64,000 bases of DNA from positions 66,793,436 to 66,857,435 of the forward strand of contig CM059564.1 in the NCBI GenBank assembly GCA_030386875.1. The letters are read 5' to 3'. This DNA comes from Morinoia aosen. Its lineage: Eukaryota; Arthropoda; Malacostraca; Amphipoda; Talitridae. The translations under genes were made by a program, and so were the position numbers. Shown one piece after another: positions 1 to 12,554 of this stretch (within the stretch, counting starts at the first letter, position 1; every line of letters starts with the position of its first letter). Under the pieces are notes generated by a model that had not been told where the DNA came from, searched no databases, and saw only the letters and a program-made list of their open reading frames with translations.

Positions 1-3000
1 ATATTATATCGAAATAAGAAAATACTACACAATACTTGAGCATGATTGCGGTAGATGTATTACATACCAATAAACAACCTATTCTGCAGCCTAGAGTTGC
101 CAAACATTTATGACATTTAGATGAGACTAATCTCAATTCAAAATATGCATAATTTATCGAGAGCAGCTTCAAAACGAACGAAGTATTTATTTTTCCGTTC
201 ACTTCAACATCCAAATTGGGAGGTATATTTGGCATGGACGTTTTTTTCTTAGGCTAAATATCTAAGAAAGATGAATTAGTAACTCTGATTAGAGAATGAC
301 AGAAAAATATCCGATACTTCATTTGTTCACTGCATCCTAAACTTCACGATTGAAAAACTATCACTAGGCTTTTTATTATGTTATTTCTTGTTCTAGTGAG
401 TAACTTGAATTATAATTCTGTTACGAGATTCCAAGTTCAAATACCAAATATTATTCACAAGTAGAAATATTTACTATGCTTTTTCGATAGGATCATAGAA
501 TTAGTTCTCTATTGCATTTTGTTTATCAGTTGAAGTGTTTAGAATTAATATTTCTCCATGTATTGTTGAACCCCATCATGTGTAATCACAGCATGAAATA
601 AAGTATTCACCTCCGTTACATAAATAATAGTTTTATGATATTGTTGAAATGTATTTGGCTACGCCTGTGCATTTATATCCCAACAAGTTAAATATAATTG
701 AATCATTCCATAATATACCTCGGCAATTTGATGCAGTTTCACTCGACCATAAAGTTGATCATATTTTAAAACGGGAAGTAAACTATTAGCATGAGTCATA
801 TTTACCGTATTTGGTTTGGGTGCACATTTAGAACCAGTTGCTGCAGCTACTGACGGTCTGCGATAAAGATTAATTTATGCAATTGAGAATTAACCACAAA
901 TGCAGAGCAGTCATTATTGAATGGGAGAGGGCATGAGAAACAAGTGTCAGAAAAACACGGTATCAGCGATTCTGAGCCAGATGGCCGTCCTTGGCCAAGT
1001 CAACCTCGAATCGCTACTAGATGCCGCGAATTAAAGACGGTGTATGGACGGGAGGCCACGGATGGCAGTGCCAATCATAACATGCTCGTAAATTGGGCGG
1101 TGTACCGTTGTTTTATCGGTCGTATGGCCGAATGACCAATAAATCGCGGATAATAAGCCCTGTCAACCATATTCCACCAGTGCACCGTCCTCGATTTTCA
1201 ATAGGGTCCTGACGCTTCAAAAAAGTCATTAGTACGGTGAGAAAATTCGAATAGAATGCGTACACGAACGACTTACTCACAAGTTTAAAAATGTTTGAAC
1301 TTTTTGACCTTTATAAGCTTTTTTCAGATAATTTCATGAGTTAAATTTTGACTAATAATCGCTACAAAAATCTTGAGTAATTAATGTATGCACAAACCGG
1401 CCATCGCGATCATCTAACTAAAATTGTCCCTTACTATTAAAAAAGTGTGATTTCAACACTGTTCTGCGGCACACTTTAGGGTGCTGAGCTTCATGAAACT
1501 AAAACGTGGCATTCGATTCCTGCTGAAATTCGTGAAAAATACCATACGAAACACTTAAAATGGACCTTGAATTTCTGTTGACAGGCATTGATAACTAAAT
1601 GATACAATCAAACTTTTATCTCATCAATAGACAAATTGACAAGACTAAATCCCATAAAATGACATTGATCCAAAACCTATTTTAATTTTGTTGTTTTAAT
1701 TTAACTCGTACGAAATAATATTATTAACTTGAGTATCAAATTTTGAGTTTTCATATTATTTGCCCAGTCTGGCGTGCGACTAGGTTCACCGTGATTATAA
1801 TTCTCAGAGTAGCGTTTTGACGGGACAACACAGAAGTAGCTGCCCTTGTGCGGAGCTACAAGTGACTATATTCCAATGTCTGCATTGTTATAGTCGTCAG
1901 TAATAATCTTGATGCATTAACTTTGGTAAATAAACTGTTTAAGTTGTTAAAATTGAATCAACCTTATTAGTCACAGGAACCTGTTGTGGGTTTCGATTCG
2001 TTGTTAAATTGGCGATATCATTCATTGTTCACTACTCTGTCTCTGTCGCAGAGGCGGCCTGCGAATCGTGCAACTGAACTCCTACACGAACGCCTTCGTG
2101 TTTTATTTCGTTACTCTTATTTTACCTTTCCGTCTCACAGACATGCTCACGCCTCCGATAGCTGGCATTTCGAGCATGCTCTGAAAGCTTCAGTCACCAA
2201 AATTGTGAGCCCCTGTGGTGCTACTTCGATTCAAACTTTACCGCGTTTCTCTGTGATTATTAGGCAAATGAATGGAAACGGAGGTTAAGCCATTAAAACA
2301 ATGATACTTATATCTTGATTTGTTTTTTTAAGAGACTCGTTTTCAATGTGAAAATAATTTATTCTCATGAGTTACTCACCAGACAGAATGTTAATAGTAT
2401 TCCTTCATTGTTCATAATTTACATTCCTCGCCCCACCCCCTCACTCCTGCAGTAAAGAAATATTTGATTCAAGGAGAAAAATATAAAATTAACCTCATGC
2501 GTTTGATCACGCTTTCATATCCTAGGTTGTGATCGACTGAAGCGTTTCTCATCAAAGCCTTGTAGTGAACTCTGCAGCGATGCGTTCGATCTTCGTATTT
2601 GGCTGGAAGGTGTTTCTTCGTGAACGTCAGGCTAAGCAAAGTAGAAGCTACTAAACGATTAAAGTTACACAGTTTCTTTTTGGCGTTCCGAGTGTATCAC
2701 TGGCTACGAAATCGACAACCTTCGAAATATCTGTATGTATGCGTGGATCAATTAATATCATGTAAGCCGTAATGCATCGTTCATGGCTGACCGCAACTTA
2801 TCTAGCTGTAAAAGGATAGATCCCTGAAACTGCTGTTAATTTAGTGCGCTGGTTTGGATTCTGTACCTCGCATTACTCGTAGCCGACGTTCGGTCCAAGT
2901 GAACAGCGTTCTCTAGTGCTGACCATATAAGACACCGCAGAACACCCACAGCACTCACACGCAGCTCTGCAAAATGAGGTGAAGCCCTAAAGTGTCTCCC

Positions 3001-6000
3001 GCTGATTATGACAGTCCCACAGAGCCGGAGCTGCAGGGTGAAATAGAGCGGTGACGCCCTCGGTGTTCCACGCGAGATGACACTGGTCCCGCCCTCAGAA
3101 TTTAGCTGCCGAGAATCGACGCTTTCCTCAAAAGGGCATCATCGTTTGAGTTTATTTTAAGGATGTCCGTGCTGGTGAAGACTGTATTTTTTCTTACTGT
3201 AAGATGAGACATCATCACATACGTTGCATTAACGTGACATTTCACACTTTTTTACGTTATGTGGTTGACTTCGGTTTTATGAGTTTGTTTCTGTTTTTGA
3301 ATCATTTTTCCAATATTGTGCGTTTTTCCAAGCAGATTTTGTGTCTATTAATAGCTTTCCGGAACAGTGAATGTTATTTACCCAGCGTATGGTCCAAAAA
3401 TGAACTTTTGCATTCCAGAATCGTTGTTTTCCTAAGGATAAACCCATTTAGAATAACATGCTATCCGCATTCCCAGCATTATTAATGCATTTTTTCTTCT
3501 GGATGTTTTTTCGAATTCGACTTGGCTTGTCTTCTCTCTTCTTGTTTAAAGACAGTTGGAAATGACAAAAGGTTTGAAACACACTTTTTTACTAATTCAC
3601 TTGGTTGAATAAGATATGATAATCGCTAAAAATGTTCTTTCAGTATTAAAGAAACGAACAATCACAGCGGACATTATGAATTTAGCTCAAATGATGCACA
3701 ATTGAACTTGAACTCCGGTAAATAAGCAACTGTCAGTCACTAATCCTCATCGTAAGGACACTCATTTTAAAATCAAAATTTCTTAAGTAATATCGTAAAC
3801 ATTTAAGTGCGCAAATATAAATCCAAAAAAATATCGCTGTTATTTCTCGGTAATTAACAACTTTTCCTGCATCTAGACATCGCTGCGTAGTAACCGTGTA
3901 TTAAGTAAATTTAGGGTTTAATACAACTGTTCAAAAAATGTGGCAAGATTTTTCTCACATAAACTTGAGTTAATATGAAAACTTCTACCACAAAACGCAC
4001 TATTCTGGAGAGGTGAGACAATGACAATGCAGTTGCATCTCATGCGTTACTCTATTGCTCGTCACCAGCACTTTAAGCATCCTCTTTAAAAGATTAATCT
4101 CGGCATGAGCATAGACGTCTAGTGCCCCTAATAAATGTTTATTAGCTGTAATATTCTCCCATTTCTACCACCTGTTATTATTTTCATTGGCAAGAGAATG
4201 ATTGTGTTCTTTCAGAACGGGATCAGTCTAAAACAAAAGAGCAGAAAAGCTTCTTTAAAATGAGATTATTTAATGTGCCTCTATGCAGTCGCAGCATGAC
4301 CCAGCTACGCGACCTCCTCTCCTGTTAGCCTCACGGAAGGTCAACCGGTAAAATTCTAACTGCAGATGTGCCAGCAAATTACAGTCAGTGAGCAGAAATA
4401 AAGCAACGTATCGTTGTATCATACATGTACTGTAGTTCCTTCGGAGGGCCAGTGTCTGCGCTGTGGGCTGATAGCTCACGCAGGAGTTGGATATATCCAA
4501 ATCCATTGATTTGAAATTCTTTTAAAAAAAATCATGTTCTTCAGTGCAGCATTCCACTACTTTATTGCTCTGACCCGATCACAGCACGTAAAGCTCGTCG
4601 CTAAGTTGTTTGGCCCTGAATAAATGTATCATGTTGTATATCTTTTTAGCGCAGATTATTGCGAATTATTGTTAGGTGCGCGTCGAAAAAATCCGACTCG
4701 AGTTCATGCACGACCTATCCAATGAACAGCGGTCGGCTACGGCTCATTTAACTGAAGTATCTCGCTTTGGGCCGACTTTGAAGACATCCATTATCCCCGT
4801 AACATAGATCTTCCACAATTGAGGAGTTAGCGTGCAGAAGCGTACTTTTGGACTGTCTCCTGCCGACCTGAAACGCTTGGTCATGTCACAGCTCGATGCG
4901 TCCACATGTTCCGAGGGTTTGCCATTCTTGAGCCGACGGTCGCTCTACCTCCGCTAGCCCCGCCTGCTAAATAGAAAGCGTGACAAATGAACTACTTTCT
5001 GGCACTCACGGCTTAACTCAATTCTTTAAGCACCTCAATTTTTACGCTTTACTGCGAAAGAACTTCATCTCGAGCGTGCTTTCATTTTTGGAGCCAATGA
5101 GGAATTAATTTTCGTGCTGCCGAGTCCATGTCTCGGTAGCTTGTTTTCATCACGAACTTGTCTGAGCTAAAGTAGATGCTTCGGGGCTACACTTTTCAGC
5201 AATTCTCGGGAGATTTTCACCTTATTTTTACCGACCTGCATGCAACTAGCCAAGTGTTCATCATTTATTTTTTGGCGGGGAATGAAAATGAATACATATT
5301 GTATCTGGCTTCCATGTGAATGAAGGTCAAGTTGAGTATCTGGAAAGAAATTTCGGAACGGAAAAATATGTTTCTATTTACTGACAATGATACTGTTCAC
5401 GAATTAAGTCTTTATTTGCCATTTAATCTTCCGTGATGAATTATCACTAGTCCTTTGTCTGCATGTCAGTATAAAGTTAAAAACTGTAACTGTTCGTCAA
5501 ATTTTCTATAGACAAACGACCTGAATGTTGATTTTCAATTTCAAATAAAGATTTCATGACCACACCTCCTCGCTTGGTCTAGTGTGACAGTTGGGTATAA
5601 TTCGCGGTGTATAAAAAAAGTACCAGTTTTCCTTAAATTTGCGTATACTTATTGTAAATTTCTTGTCAAACTTTAATATTTTAGCAGAGTATATCATATT
5701 AAACTACAATCAGTTAATGAATTCCTTAACTACTTCTCAAATGTCTGCGGCAACGTATCAACATTTGGTGCCAAAGTGGTCAAACTTAACTTTTGGAATA
5801 CCTACAAAAGTTTTAAAATCAACAGCCTGCCCTGTGCATTTGTCAAAGATGCAGATGCATTTGCCAGGGCACACACAAGTTGATTGAAGGCTGCACGCTG
5901 GAATGCAGCGGCAGACAAGCTCTGTAGTTGGTTGAGCTCTGACATGTTACTGCGGGGCAGAATCCAGGACCGGTTTACCTTCTTAGTGCTGCAAGTACGG

Positions 6001-6626
6001 TGGGTCCCGTATAATGAGCTGCAAAGTATACGCCTATCAACATTTGAAAAGTTCAAGTTAAGCTATTTGCTTTGATTCATGGTTGTCAGCGAGAGTAGTG
6101 AGAGGAAAAATGTCTCCTGGTACAATATTTTCAATTTTTCTGTTACGAACGCTTGGACGTAATAACTATTACTTCTGGTCAAGCGAGAAACCATTTCAAG
6201 CATCTGGGTAATGAGAGGAATAGTGGGTAACTTTTTTATCCTTTTCCCAATCGGCAGAAACACTGCGCCCGCACTGCATGTTTCGAATCTTCGAACCATC
6301 CAGACCAACAGCGGGGACTCAATCCCTAAGCCACGTTTTTCTAGCCAAGATGATTTCAGGTTTCTCAATTAAGATATTTTTTACTCTGGAAATTCTTCAT
6401 TTAGCTATCGAATAGGACTAAGTTAATGTGTGGGCTTTGATTTTTGAATCAGTAATAAATCAATAGAATCTTTCTCATTGAAACTTGTGCGTAGGAGACT
6501 ATATATGCAACATTTGCGGTAATCAATGAAAAACTCAAAGACCTTAAAAAGGTATACGTTATCTGACCGCTAAAATCATCTGAAGTCTCAATGAAACTAA
6601 AAATAACTATGGTCAAATAATCAATC
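1..6626. other. Spacer without supported genes
   Basis: AT-rich sequence with several short open frames of 60-105 codons on both strands. Many start at TTG or GTG rather than ATG, and none shows a domain I recognise or a clear exon with paired splice sites. Slightly GC-richer patches occur near 950-1200, 2550-3120 and 4650-4980, but I could not link them to a gene or repeat. Ancient decayed repeats may be present. Confidence 0.6.
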
Positions 6627-6628
6627 TA

Positions 6629-6823
6629 TAAAATGTCCTACAAAAACACGAGCGAGTATTTATTTTCCCGTATCAGCAATACCATCATAATCAGTAATAC
6701 TTTTTCTATAGGTGAATTTTAAAGAATAATTTTACTAAAAATTAAATGCTTATGGTATTCTTATGATGGTATTACTGATACGGGAAAATAAATACTCGGT
6801 TCGGGATTTTGTGGGACATACTG
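6629..6823. mobile_element. 195 bp mariner-type MITE (palindromic)
   Basis: Two ~60 bp inverted arms (about 6629-6692 and 6763-6823) flank a short AT-rich middle, so the element can fold into one long hairpin. The shared arm core includes CGAGTATTTATTTTCCCGTA and AATACCATCATAA. Aligned ends are TAAAATGTCC on the left and CAGTATGTCC on the right in reverse complement, each directly preceded by TA (6627-6628 and 6824-6825). A CAGTATGTCC-like end with a TA target duplication is typical of non-autonomous Tc1/mariner elements. There is no coding capacity. The left four terminal bases have diverged, which suggests an old copy. Confidence 0.8.
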
Positions 6824-6825
6824 TA

Positions 6826-7280
6826 TATAAAAAAACGCCAGGCGTCACTATCAATTTATAAATTTGTGCGTTATTTCTCCTGTGTTATTACAATGGGAAT
6901 CTCATTGAACACATTAAATTGGTTGCTTGGTTCGTCTCCCTTTCACGCTTTTAATTAAAGGACGCTTAATGACTGTATCTGTGAAACGAGTTTCATCAGT
7001 GCCCAAGTACAAGAATATTTTAATCGCGAGTACTATCAGGATGAATAAATTTGTTTGTCATCCACATCTGGAAAATTCGTCTAAAAAAATATCGAATCCC
7101 GTCAATCTTGACGAGTCGTCTGCACTAGTTATAGATGATAACTGCAAAATGCTACAGGAATGAGAGTAAATGACTGATTGTTGTGAGTCTGTTTACTGCG
7201 ATATCAATGCTAATGAAGCTTTACGTGTTCATCAAATGAGATGCATAGGTGGCATAGTTGTGAGCAACTGAGCGTCATTC
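6826..7280. other. Spacer between two DNA transposons
   Basis: About 450 bp of AT-rich sequence. It contains a 78-codon open frame (6927-7163) with no recognisable motif. I see no repeat or gene. Confidence 0.5.
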
Positions 7281-7282
7281 TA

Positions 7283-7445
7283 CACCATTTTCAATTTTAT
7301 TTCACAGAAACGAAATTCAATATCATTCGAGCGGAAAAAAAATTCACATAAATAAAATTCAATCTCACACAAGTGAAACAATTTCACTCAAACGAAATAC
7401 GATTTCACACAAACAAAAAATCAATTTCACATAACAGAATTATAT
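7283..7445. repeat. Left terminal inverted repeat with internal sub-repeats
   Basis: Begins CACCATTTTCAATTTTATTT and continues as degenerate tandem units of the form TTTCAC-ACAAACGAAATTCAA, about 21-25 bp each. It pairs in inverted orientation with about 9290-9461. The sub-repeats could act as multiple transposase binding sites; that is inference. Confidence 0.8.
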
Positions 7446-8172
7446 TGTATTATTGTAAAATTTATTTTACTTCTATGTATTATACATATTATTTCGATAA
7501 TACATAGTCTCTTTCCCTTAGTTAAGTCAATGTCATCACAAAATAAAAGGATTTATGTATTAGTTAAGATCGGACCATGAGTGATGGGTTGAAGATCTTG
7601 ACATAGGAATTGCCAAGCTGCTCTATTAGCGTAGATACAAAAGCCTCAAAGCCTCCTTTCATTTAAAGTAAAAGCAATGGGTTTTCGATGTATAAGTGGT
7701 AATATTTTTGCACATATAATAATGACTAAACATATGTTTGGGTTATACGTTTAAAAAAATGAAAAGAACATATACATAAATGTTTTTTCATGAATGATGA
7801 TTTCCAAACACAATATTTATGCATATAGTTAAAAGCGTGGAATTTCTTACGTAGGACTTTTCACAGTATTTCTTAGTCACAAGAGAAAATACACGCAAAA
7901 AAACTGTTGTTATTCAAATTGACAGCCATCTGAAAGAAACTATGTGTATTATAAATTCAATATTATGAATTCAAATAAGTCATATAATTATGCTTCAATT
8001 TACATAACATTATAAAGAGTAATCACTATAAAGACGTTCAATATACAATATAAATCAATACTCGGACTAAATATTTTGTTTACATCTGGAAATTTTACTT
8101 GTAAGTCTTAAATTTCGTAAATAATAAATTTAAAAAGAATTTAATCACGTTCTTTCAAATTATCCTGGTGCA

Positions 8173-9184
8173 TCACCGCTGGACAACATTTTCCACACGG
8201 CTCGTAAATTTTGCAAGCATCTTTCCCGATAATTTCCCTACAGCCGCCGCAATTTCAAGTATACACATGCGTTGTTGCGCAATTCCAATTACTTCAGCAC
8301 GCTGTATTTCCAGAACTCCACGCAACTTTTGATGCACGTTTTCCTTAATGTTGCTTATGAGAATATTCCAAACGAGTTCTATTGGATTTAAAAGGTGAGA
8401 ATACGGATGAAGGCGAAGCAATTCCACATTTCCTTGTTCTTATGGAACTGACTTCACACGTGCATGGCAGAGAGCATTGTCAATTATTTATTTTGGCTCC
8501 TCTATCTCTTGAATGGCACGCATCTTGATCTTTGCTTCAAGCCATTCATTGAAATTTTCAAATTTAAGGGCTCCTCGTCGTGTTGTGAAATGAAGCATTC
8601 TTGAATCAATCATTGCTCCTATGTAGCGCAGATTTGCACCCTTGCTGCTAGGTATAAAGCACTACTGATGATCTTGCTCCGCTTTAAGGTCTCCCTTCTT
8701 TCCGACAACAATACGGGCTGAAATTCGATTTATCAGTACAAATTAATGTTCTTCCCTTTGTTCGAGCTTGAAACAAATTTTCCAAGCATTGTGCTCTTTT
8801 AATTTTGACCTCAAGAGTATTGACATTGTAAATAATTGAACGCTCATTTTTCGAAGAAATTAGATGACCATCTAACCATCGTAGTCACCAAGTTAACAAA
8901 CAGATGCATTGAATCTCCTCATTACAATTGTGGTGAATTCCACAAGAGATGTTGACGGATATTTCTCAATATAATCGACAATGCAATTTATCATTTCTTC
9001 TATTCCTTTGGTCTTTGATCCTCCCTTTTCATTTGCCCCAGGCTGTTCATTTCGTATTCAATCATGTGCTGGCTGTGCGAATACTAATCCCAAATTTTTT
9101 TAGAAACTTCTCTTCAATTTTTTTTCTATTGAAAGCTTCGAAAATTCTTCGTCTGTCATTTATAGATATTTTGTTAGATTTCAT
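8173..9184 (-). pseudogene. Tc1/mariner-superfamily transposase pseudogene
   Basis: This once encoded the enzyme that cuts and rejoins the surrounding transposon. Reading the minus strand from an ATG at 9182-9184, the N-terminus begins MKSNKISINDRRRIFEAF and reads as a helix-turn-helix DNA-binding segment. Further on are the pieces RWLDGHLISSKNERSIIYNV and KRAQCLENLFQARTKGRTLI, then a first acidic region LICTDKSNF (D at 8732-8734). Next come GANLRYIGAMIDSRML and FNEWLEAKIK, a second acidic motif IIDNALCH (D at 8479-8481) and the third, LNPIELVW (E at 8377-8379). The second D and the E are separated by 33 codons. At least three in-frame stops lie in the catalytic half, plus frame shifts around 8700 and 8900-9060, so no protein is made. 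About 1 kb fits the usual ~330-residue family length. Confidence 0.88.
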
Positions 9185-9284
9185 TATGAGGTCTTTGTGC
9201 ATGTGATAAAATCTTCAAAGAAATATAGAACAATAAATCTTTGTTGGAACGATGAAATACGTTTTCAGAAGTTGTAACAGTGGA

Positions 9285-9461
9285 ACTTGTGATATTAATT
9301 TTTCGTTCGTGTAAGTTGATTTTTTTTTGTGCGAAACTGAATTTCGTTTGTGTGAAATTGTTTTTTCGCTTATGAGAAAATGAATATCGTTTTGTGTAAA
9401 ATTGTTTTTGCACTTGCGTGAAATTGAATTTCGTTTGTGTGAAATAGACCTGAAAATGGTA
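9285..9461. repeat. Right terminal inverted repeat with internal sub-repeats
   Basis: Inverted partner of 7283-7445. It contains repeated GAAATTGAATTTCGTTTGTG-like units and ends in CCTGAAAATGGTA, next to the TA target duplication. The minus-strand open frames of 104 and 141 codons that cross it are low-complexity products of these sub-repeats, not genes. Confidence 0.8.
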
Positions 9462-9463
9462 TA

Positions 9464-12236
9464 GAAGTAAGTTAGCTCGTGTTTGCAAGAAAAGTAGCTA
9501 ATTTTTTTATATTGAAAATAAAAAATCAAACCGATTTCGAAGCCTTCCAAATTTGTCAAAATTCGACATTCAGATTTTTTAGCAATTGTACGAGTACAAA
9601 ATTGCATTAAATATGAGTATGTCTTGACCAAATTTTTCAAACATTCTCCATTAAAGTTTTAAAATTGTTGCGCTCGAATTGCGCACTCCTCAGCTTGCCA
9701 TATTCTTGCTCTCAATTTCTGGCGAAGTGTGATTGCCGGCGGCTTTACCGTTAGAAGTAATGGTGATGCTCATGCTGAGCGTGACATGCGTCAGCACTCG
9801 CGGCTCCAGCATGACGTGCGTCCCCGTCCTCACCCAAACGAGCCTCAAAAAAATTGCGTGATTTGAGCGTCCATAACAGAGTTCGCTGCCGCCATTCTTG
9901 ATGATGTTGCGGTAAACTTGAGGGGCTGACGCAGCCAATATCGTTTACGATACACGTCAACAATACAGTGCATACTCTTTGCAGCTTCAGAGCTATCGAC
10001 TTTTTATACTTACTCTCATCAATGACTTCAGTAGGTGAAATATCGTTTGAGTTACCTAATGCTTCATTAATTAGCCTGAATTATACTGGACATGAAGCTC
10101 TAATTTCAACTTGTTTTTTGGTGATGAACGGTGGCCTCAGTGTTGTGGATTCGTTGCTTACGTGCTTACGAAATGCTGAAGAATACTTCGCATGTCTATC
10201 AGGATTATTCACTTAGATTTGGCGTCCGTACTCGTTGCTGATAGGAACAGGAAACTCATTTATTTTAACATTTTCGGTGTCATTATTTATATCCTGTCCC
10301 AATTATTATGATAAGGACTTATCGACGCTCTCCCGCAACAAACGAGTGTGGATGATCGATTTGACGCGCACAGTTAACAATATCCGAAAATTTTCACGAA
10401 TTATACCCTTTAATGTCAGATCTTTAACTGCTTGAATCACATTTCGTAAAATATTTTTATCCACTAGTACGACCTTGAAAATAAGACTGGCTTGTTGCTC
10501 ACTTGAACCGATTGGTTTAGTCGGTCGTAAACAAGGAAGTTAAATACATTAAACCTCCTTGGTCGTAAACTAGTGAAAAATTTTTTTTTGCAGCGGTGCA
10601 CAAGATGAACTTCGTCATTCTCGGCTCTAGAAACAATACTAAGACCAGAATGAGTAATTACCGTCAATATTTTTCAAGTGCGTCCATGGTTTAATCATAC
10701 ATTATGTATTTAAACATTAGACAGTGAAGTACTTTCAGAACATTACAATGTTTGTAGTATTTCAGTGGCGTCTGTCACTGTTTTTCGTACGTCAGCATAG
10801 AATTTATTAGTTATCTATGGAAGGGGGGGAAATGTCTAAGTTTCAACTTCCTGAATGCGTTTGACTTTCAAACACGTCTTTCTTAACGCTCTGCAGTCCA
10901 TTTTTTATAGCCTATATTGTGTTGTAAATTGTTGTAATAGAAACTGCTCTGAGCGCAGTCTCAAGCACTCGACGTTTGTATTCATTCTTCTTGACGTTTA
11001 TTTGCTCCAAGACGTGAGAGCGCTAGAAACGTGTTATTTACTACTTCTTTTCACGTGTTAGAATACTTCCTAAACTCACTCACAGAATCTGAAGTGCTAT
11101 AAATTAAACTATATTTTAAAATTTCGTCTTCCAGCAGTTTTTCTTTAAATTCGGACTAGAAATATCCAGCATATTAGGATGGTAAGATAGAAATCTTGAT
11201 AAAGAACTACCTTTCCTGCTCCGTGCGTTCACACTGACGTACAAAAACTACCTTATCCTCTCATCCTCGTCTACAAACACTGTGTTGTTACTTGAAACCG
11301 TCTGACTTGTGAACATGCGCTCATGTGCTGGAGTCTGGAATATGCGGCTCGCAGGGTGCGTACATAAGGGCTGTAATTCTTCTTTGCATACATGTGCGAA
11401 AGTTTTTTTATTTCGTTGACATTTACAGAATGTGATTCGCCAGCACGTCGTTATTGCTCTACACTGCAAGGCAATTTTTGTAAAATTATGTGGCTGAAGA
11501 GAACATTGCGGGGTGTGAGCTTTTAGTCGGAATGCTGTCCTTTGAGGACTGCTACCTGGAAGCATCAAAATTATTACATTCTGTTTTGATTCCATTCCTA
11601 TCTTTTTTCTAAACTCATATCTGATTTAGTAGTTTTTATTGTTTTCATTGTTGTTTTAATTCGAAGCTTAATTCTTTTTCTTTTATCAACAGATTTATTT
11701 CCTGATTTTCAAGCTTAGCAATCCGATTATAATCATAAAATCCTCATATTTTTCTTTTTAATGTGTTCCTATGTTGATGTGCATCTCTTAAATGTCAAGG
11801 ACCAGCTAAGCACCTGTTAAATTAGGATTATGTACGCTTGGTGTTTATACTAATATTCATGGACTACCAAGCATCTATTTGTTTATCCTAGAATTTTTGG
11901 ACAAACTCCTACGTAAATTGCAGTGTAATGCTCCAGGAGCGTGGTGGGTTTTGCTAATATGTTCGACACAGTGCAACCAACTTCACCTTGAAAAAAACGC
12001 GAACATTTTTCATTATTGTATTCACTATAGTTTTATATACAATTTTGCAAAAAGTGTGTATTAGTAGGTTTTCTTTCAAACGATGGCAACGACCAGGATG
12101 GTCGGTTGATGGAATGTGAGCTTACCGGACGGTGTAGAGAGAAGTGCTTACCCTCGTCACCATGCTGCAGTGCCTGGCGGCCGGCTGGCCTGAGTCAGCC
12201 TACAACAGAGAAATAAGAATGTTCTTCCCAGGTATG
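9464..12236. other. Spacer without supported genes
   Basis: AT-rich sequence. A GC-richer patch at about 9690-9960 has two overlapping minus-strand frames of 70-82 codons with no recognised motif. Around 10520-10575 the 10-mer GGTCGTAAAC occurs twice. No convincing exon, RNA or full mobile element was seen. Confidence 0.5.
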
Positions 12237-12478
12237 GTGTCTAATTTAAGGTTCGCCTAACTTTTGTGTCTAATTTAAGGTTCGCCTAACTTTTGTGTCT
12301 AATTTAAGGTTCGCCTAACTTTTGTGTCTAATTTAAGGTTCGCCTAACTTTTGTGTCTAATTTAATGTTCGCCTAACTTTCGTGTCTAATTTAATGTTCG
12401 CCTAACTTTCGTGTCTAATTTAATGTTCGCCTAACTTTCGTGTCTAATTTAATGTTCGCCTAACTTTTGTGTCTAATT
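12237..12478. repeat. 29 bp tandem repeat, 8.3 copies
   Basis: Eight consecutive 29 bp units beginning GTGTCTAATTTAA, continuing with GTTCGCCTAAC, then a partial ninth unit (GTGTCTAATT). The first four carry AAGG and the next four AATG at the same place; TTTT versus TTTC at the unit end also differs by block. This block structure points to local amplification of two variants. There are no unique spacers, so it is not a CRISPR array. It runs directly into the palindromic array that follows. Confidence 0.97.
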
Positions 12479-12554
12479 GGTAAATCTGAAGGATATGTCA
12501 GTTATCGATTTCGTAAATTTAAATGCCTAAGCATAGTTAATTAGATCGAAATAA

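Larger units (their letters stand above)
7283..9461 (-). mobile_element. Tc1/mariner-like DNA transposon, decayed
   Basis: A ~2.18 kb element bounded by TA dinucleotides (7281-7282 and 9462-9463). The ends read CACCATTTTCAA on the left and TACCATTTTCAGG on the right in reverse complement. Beyond the first ~12 bases, both ends carry ~150-190 bp terminal inverted repeats built from a short unit resembling TTTCACACAAACGAAATTCA, repeated about six times per arm (about 7300-7440 and 9290-9450). A broken transposase gene lies between them on the minus strand. TA flanks, inverted ends and a DDE transposase of the IS630/Tc1/mariner superfamily together make the call secure. Multiple stops and frame breaks show it is inactive. 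Confidence 0.88.

Noticed and set aside
9174-9640. Open frames of 104 and 141 codons
   Set aside because: Largely low-complexity translations of the transposon's terminal sub-repeats.
12237-12478. CRISPR-like array of 29 bp repeats
   Set aside because: Units are directly adjacent with no unique spacers, and the DNA is eukaryotic.
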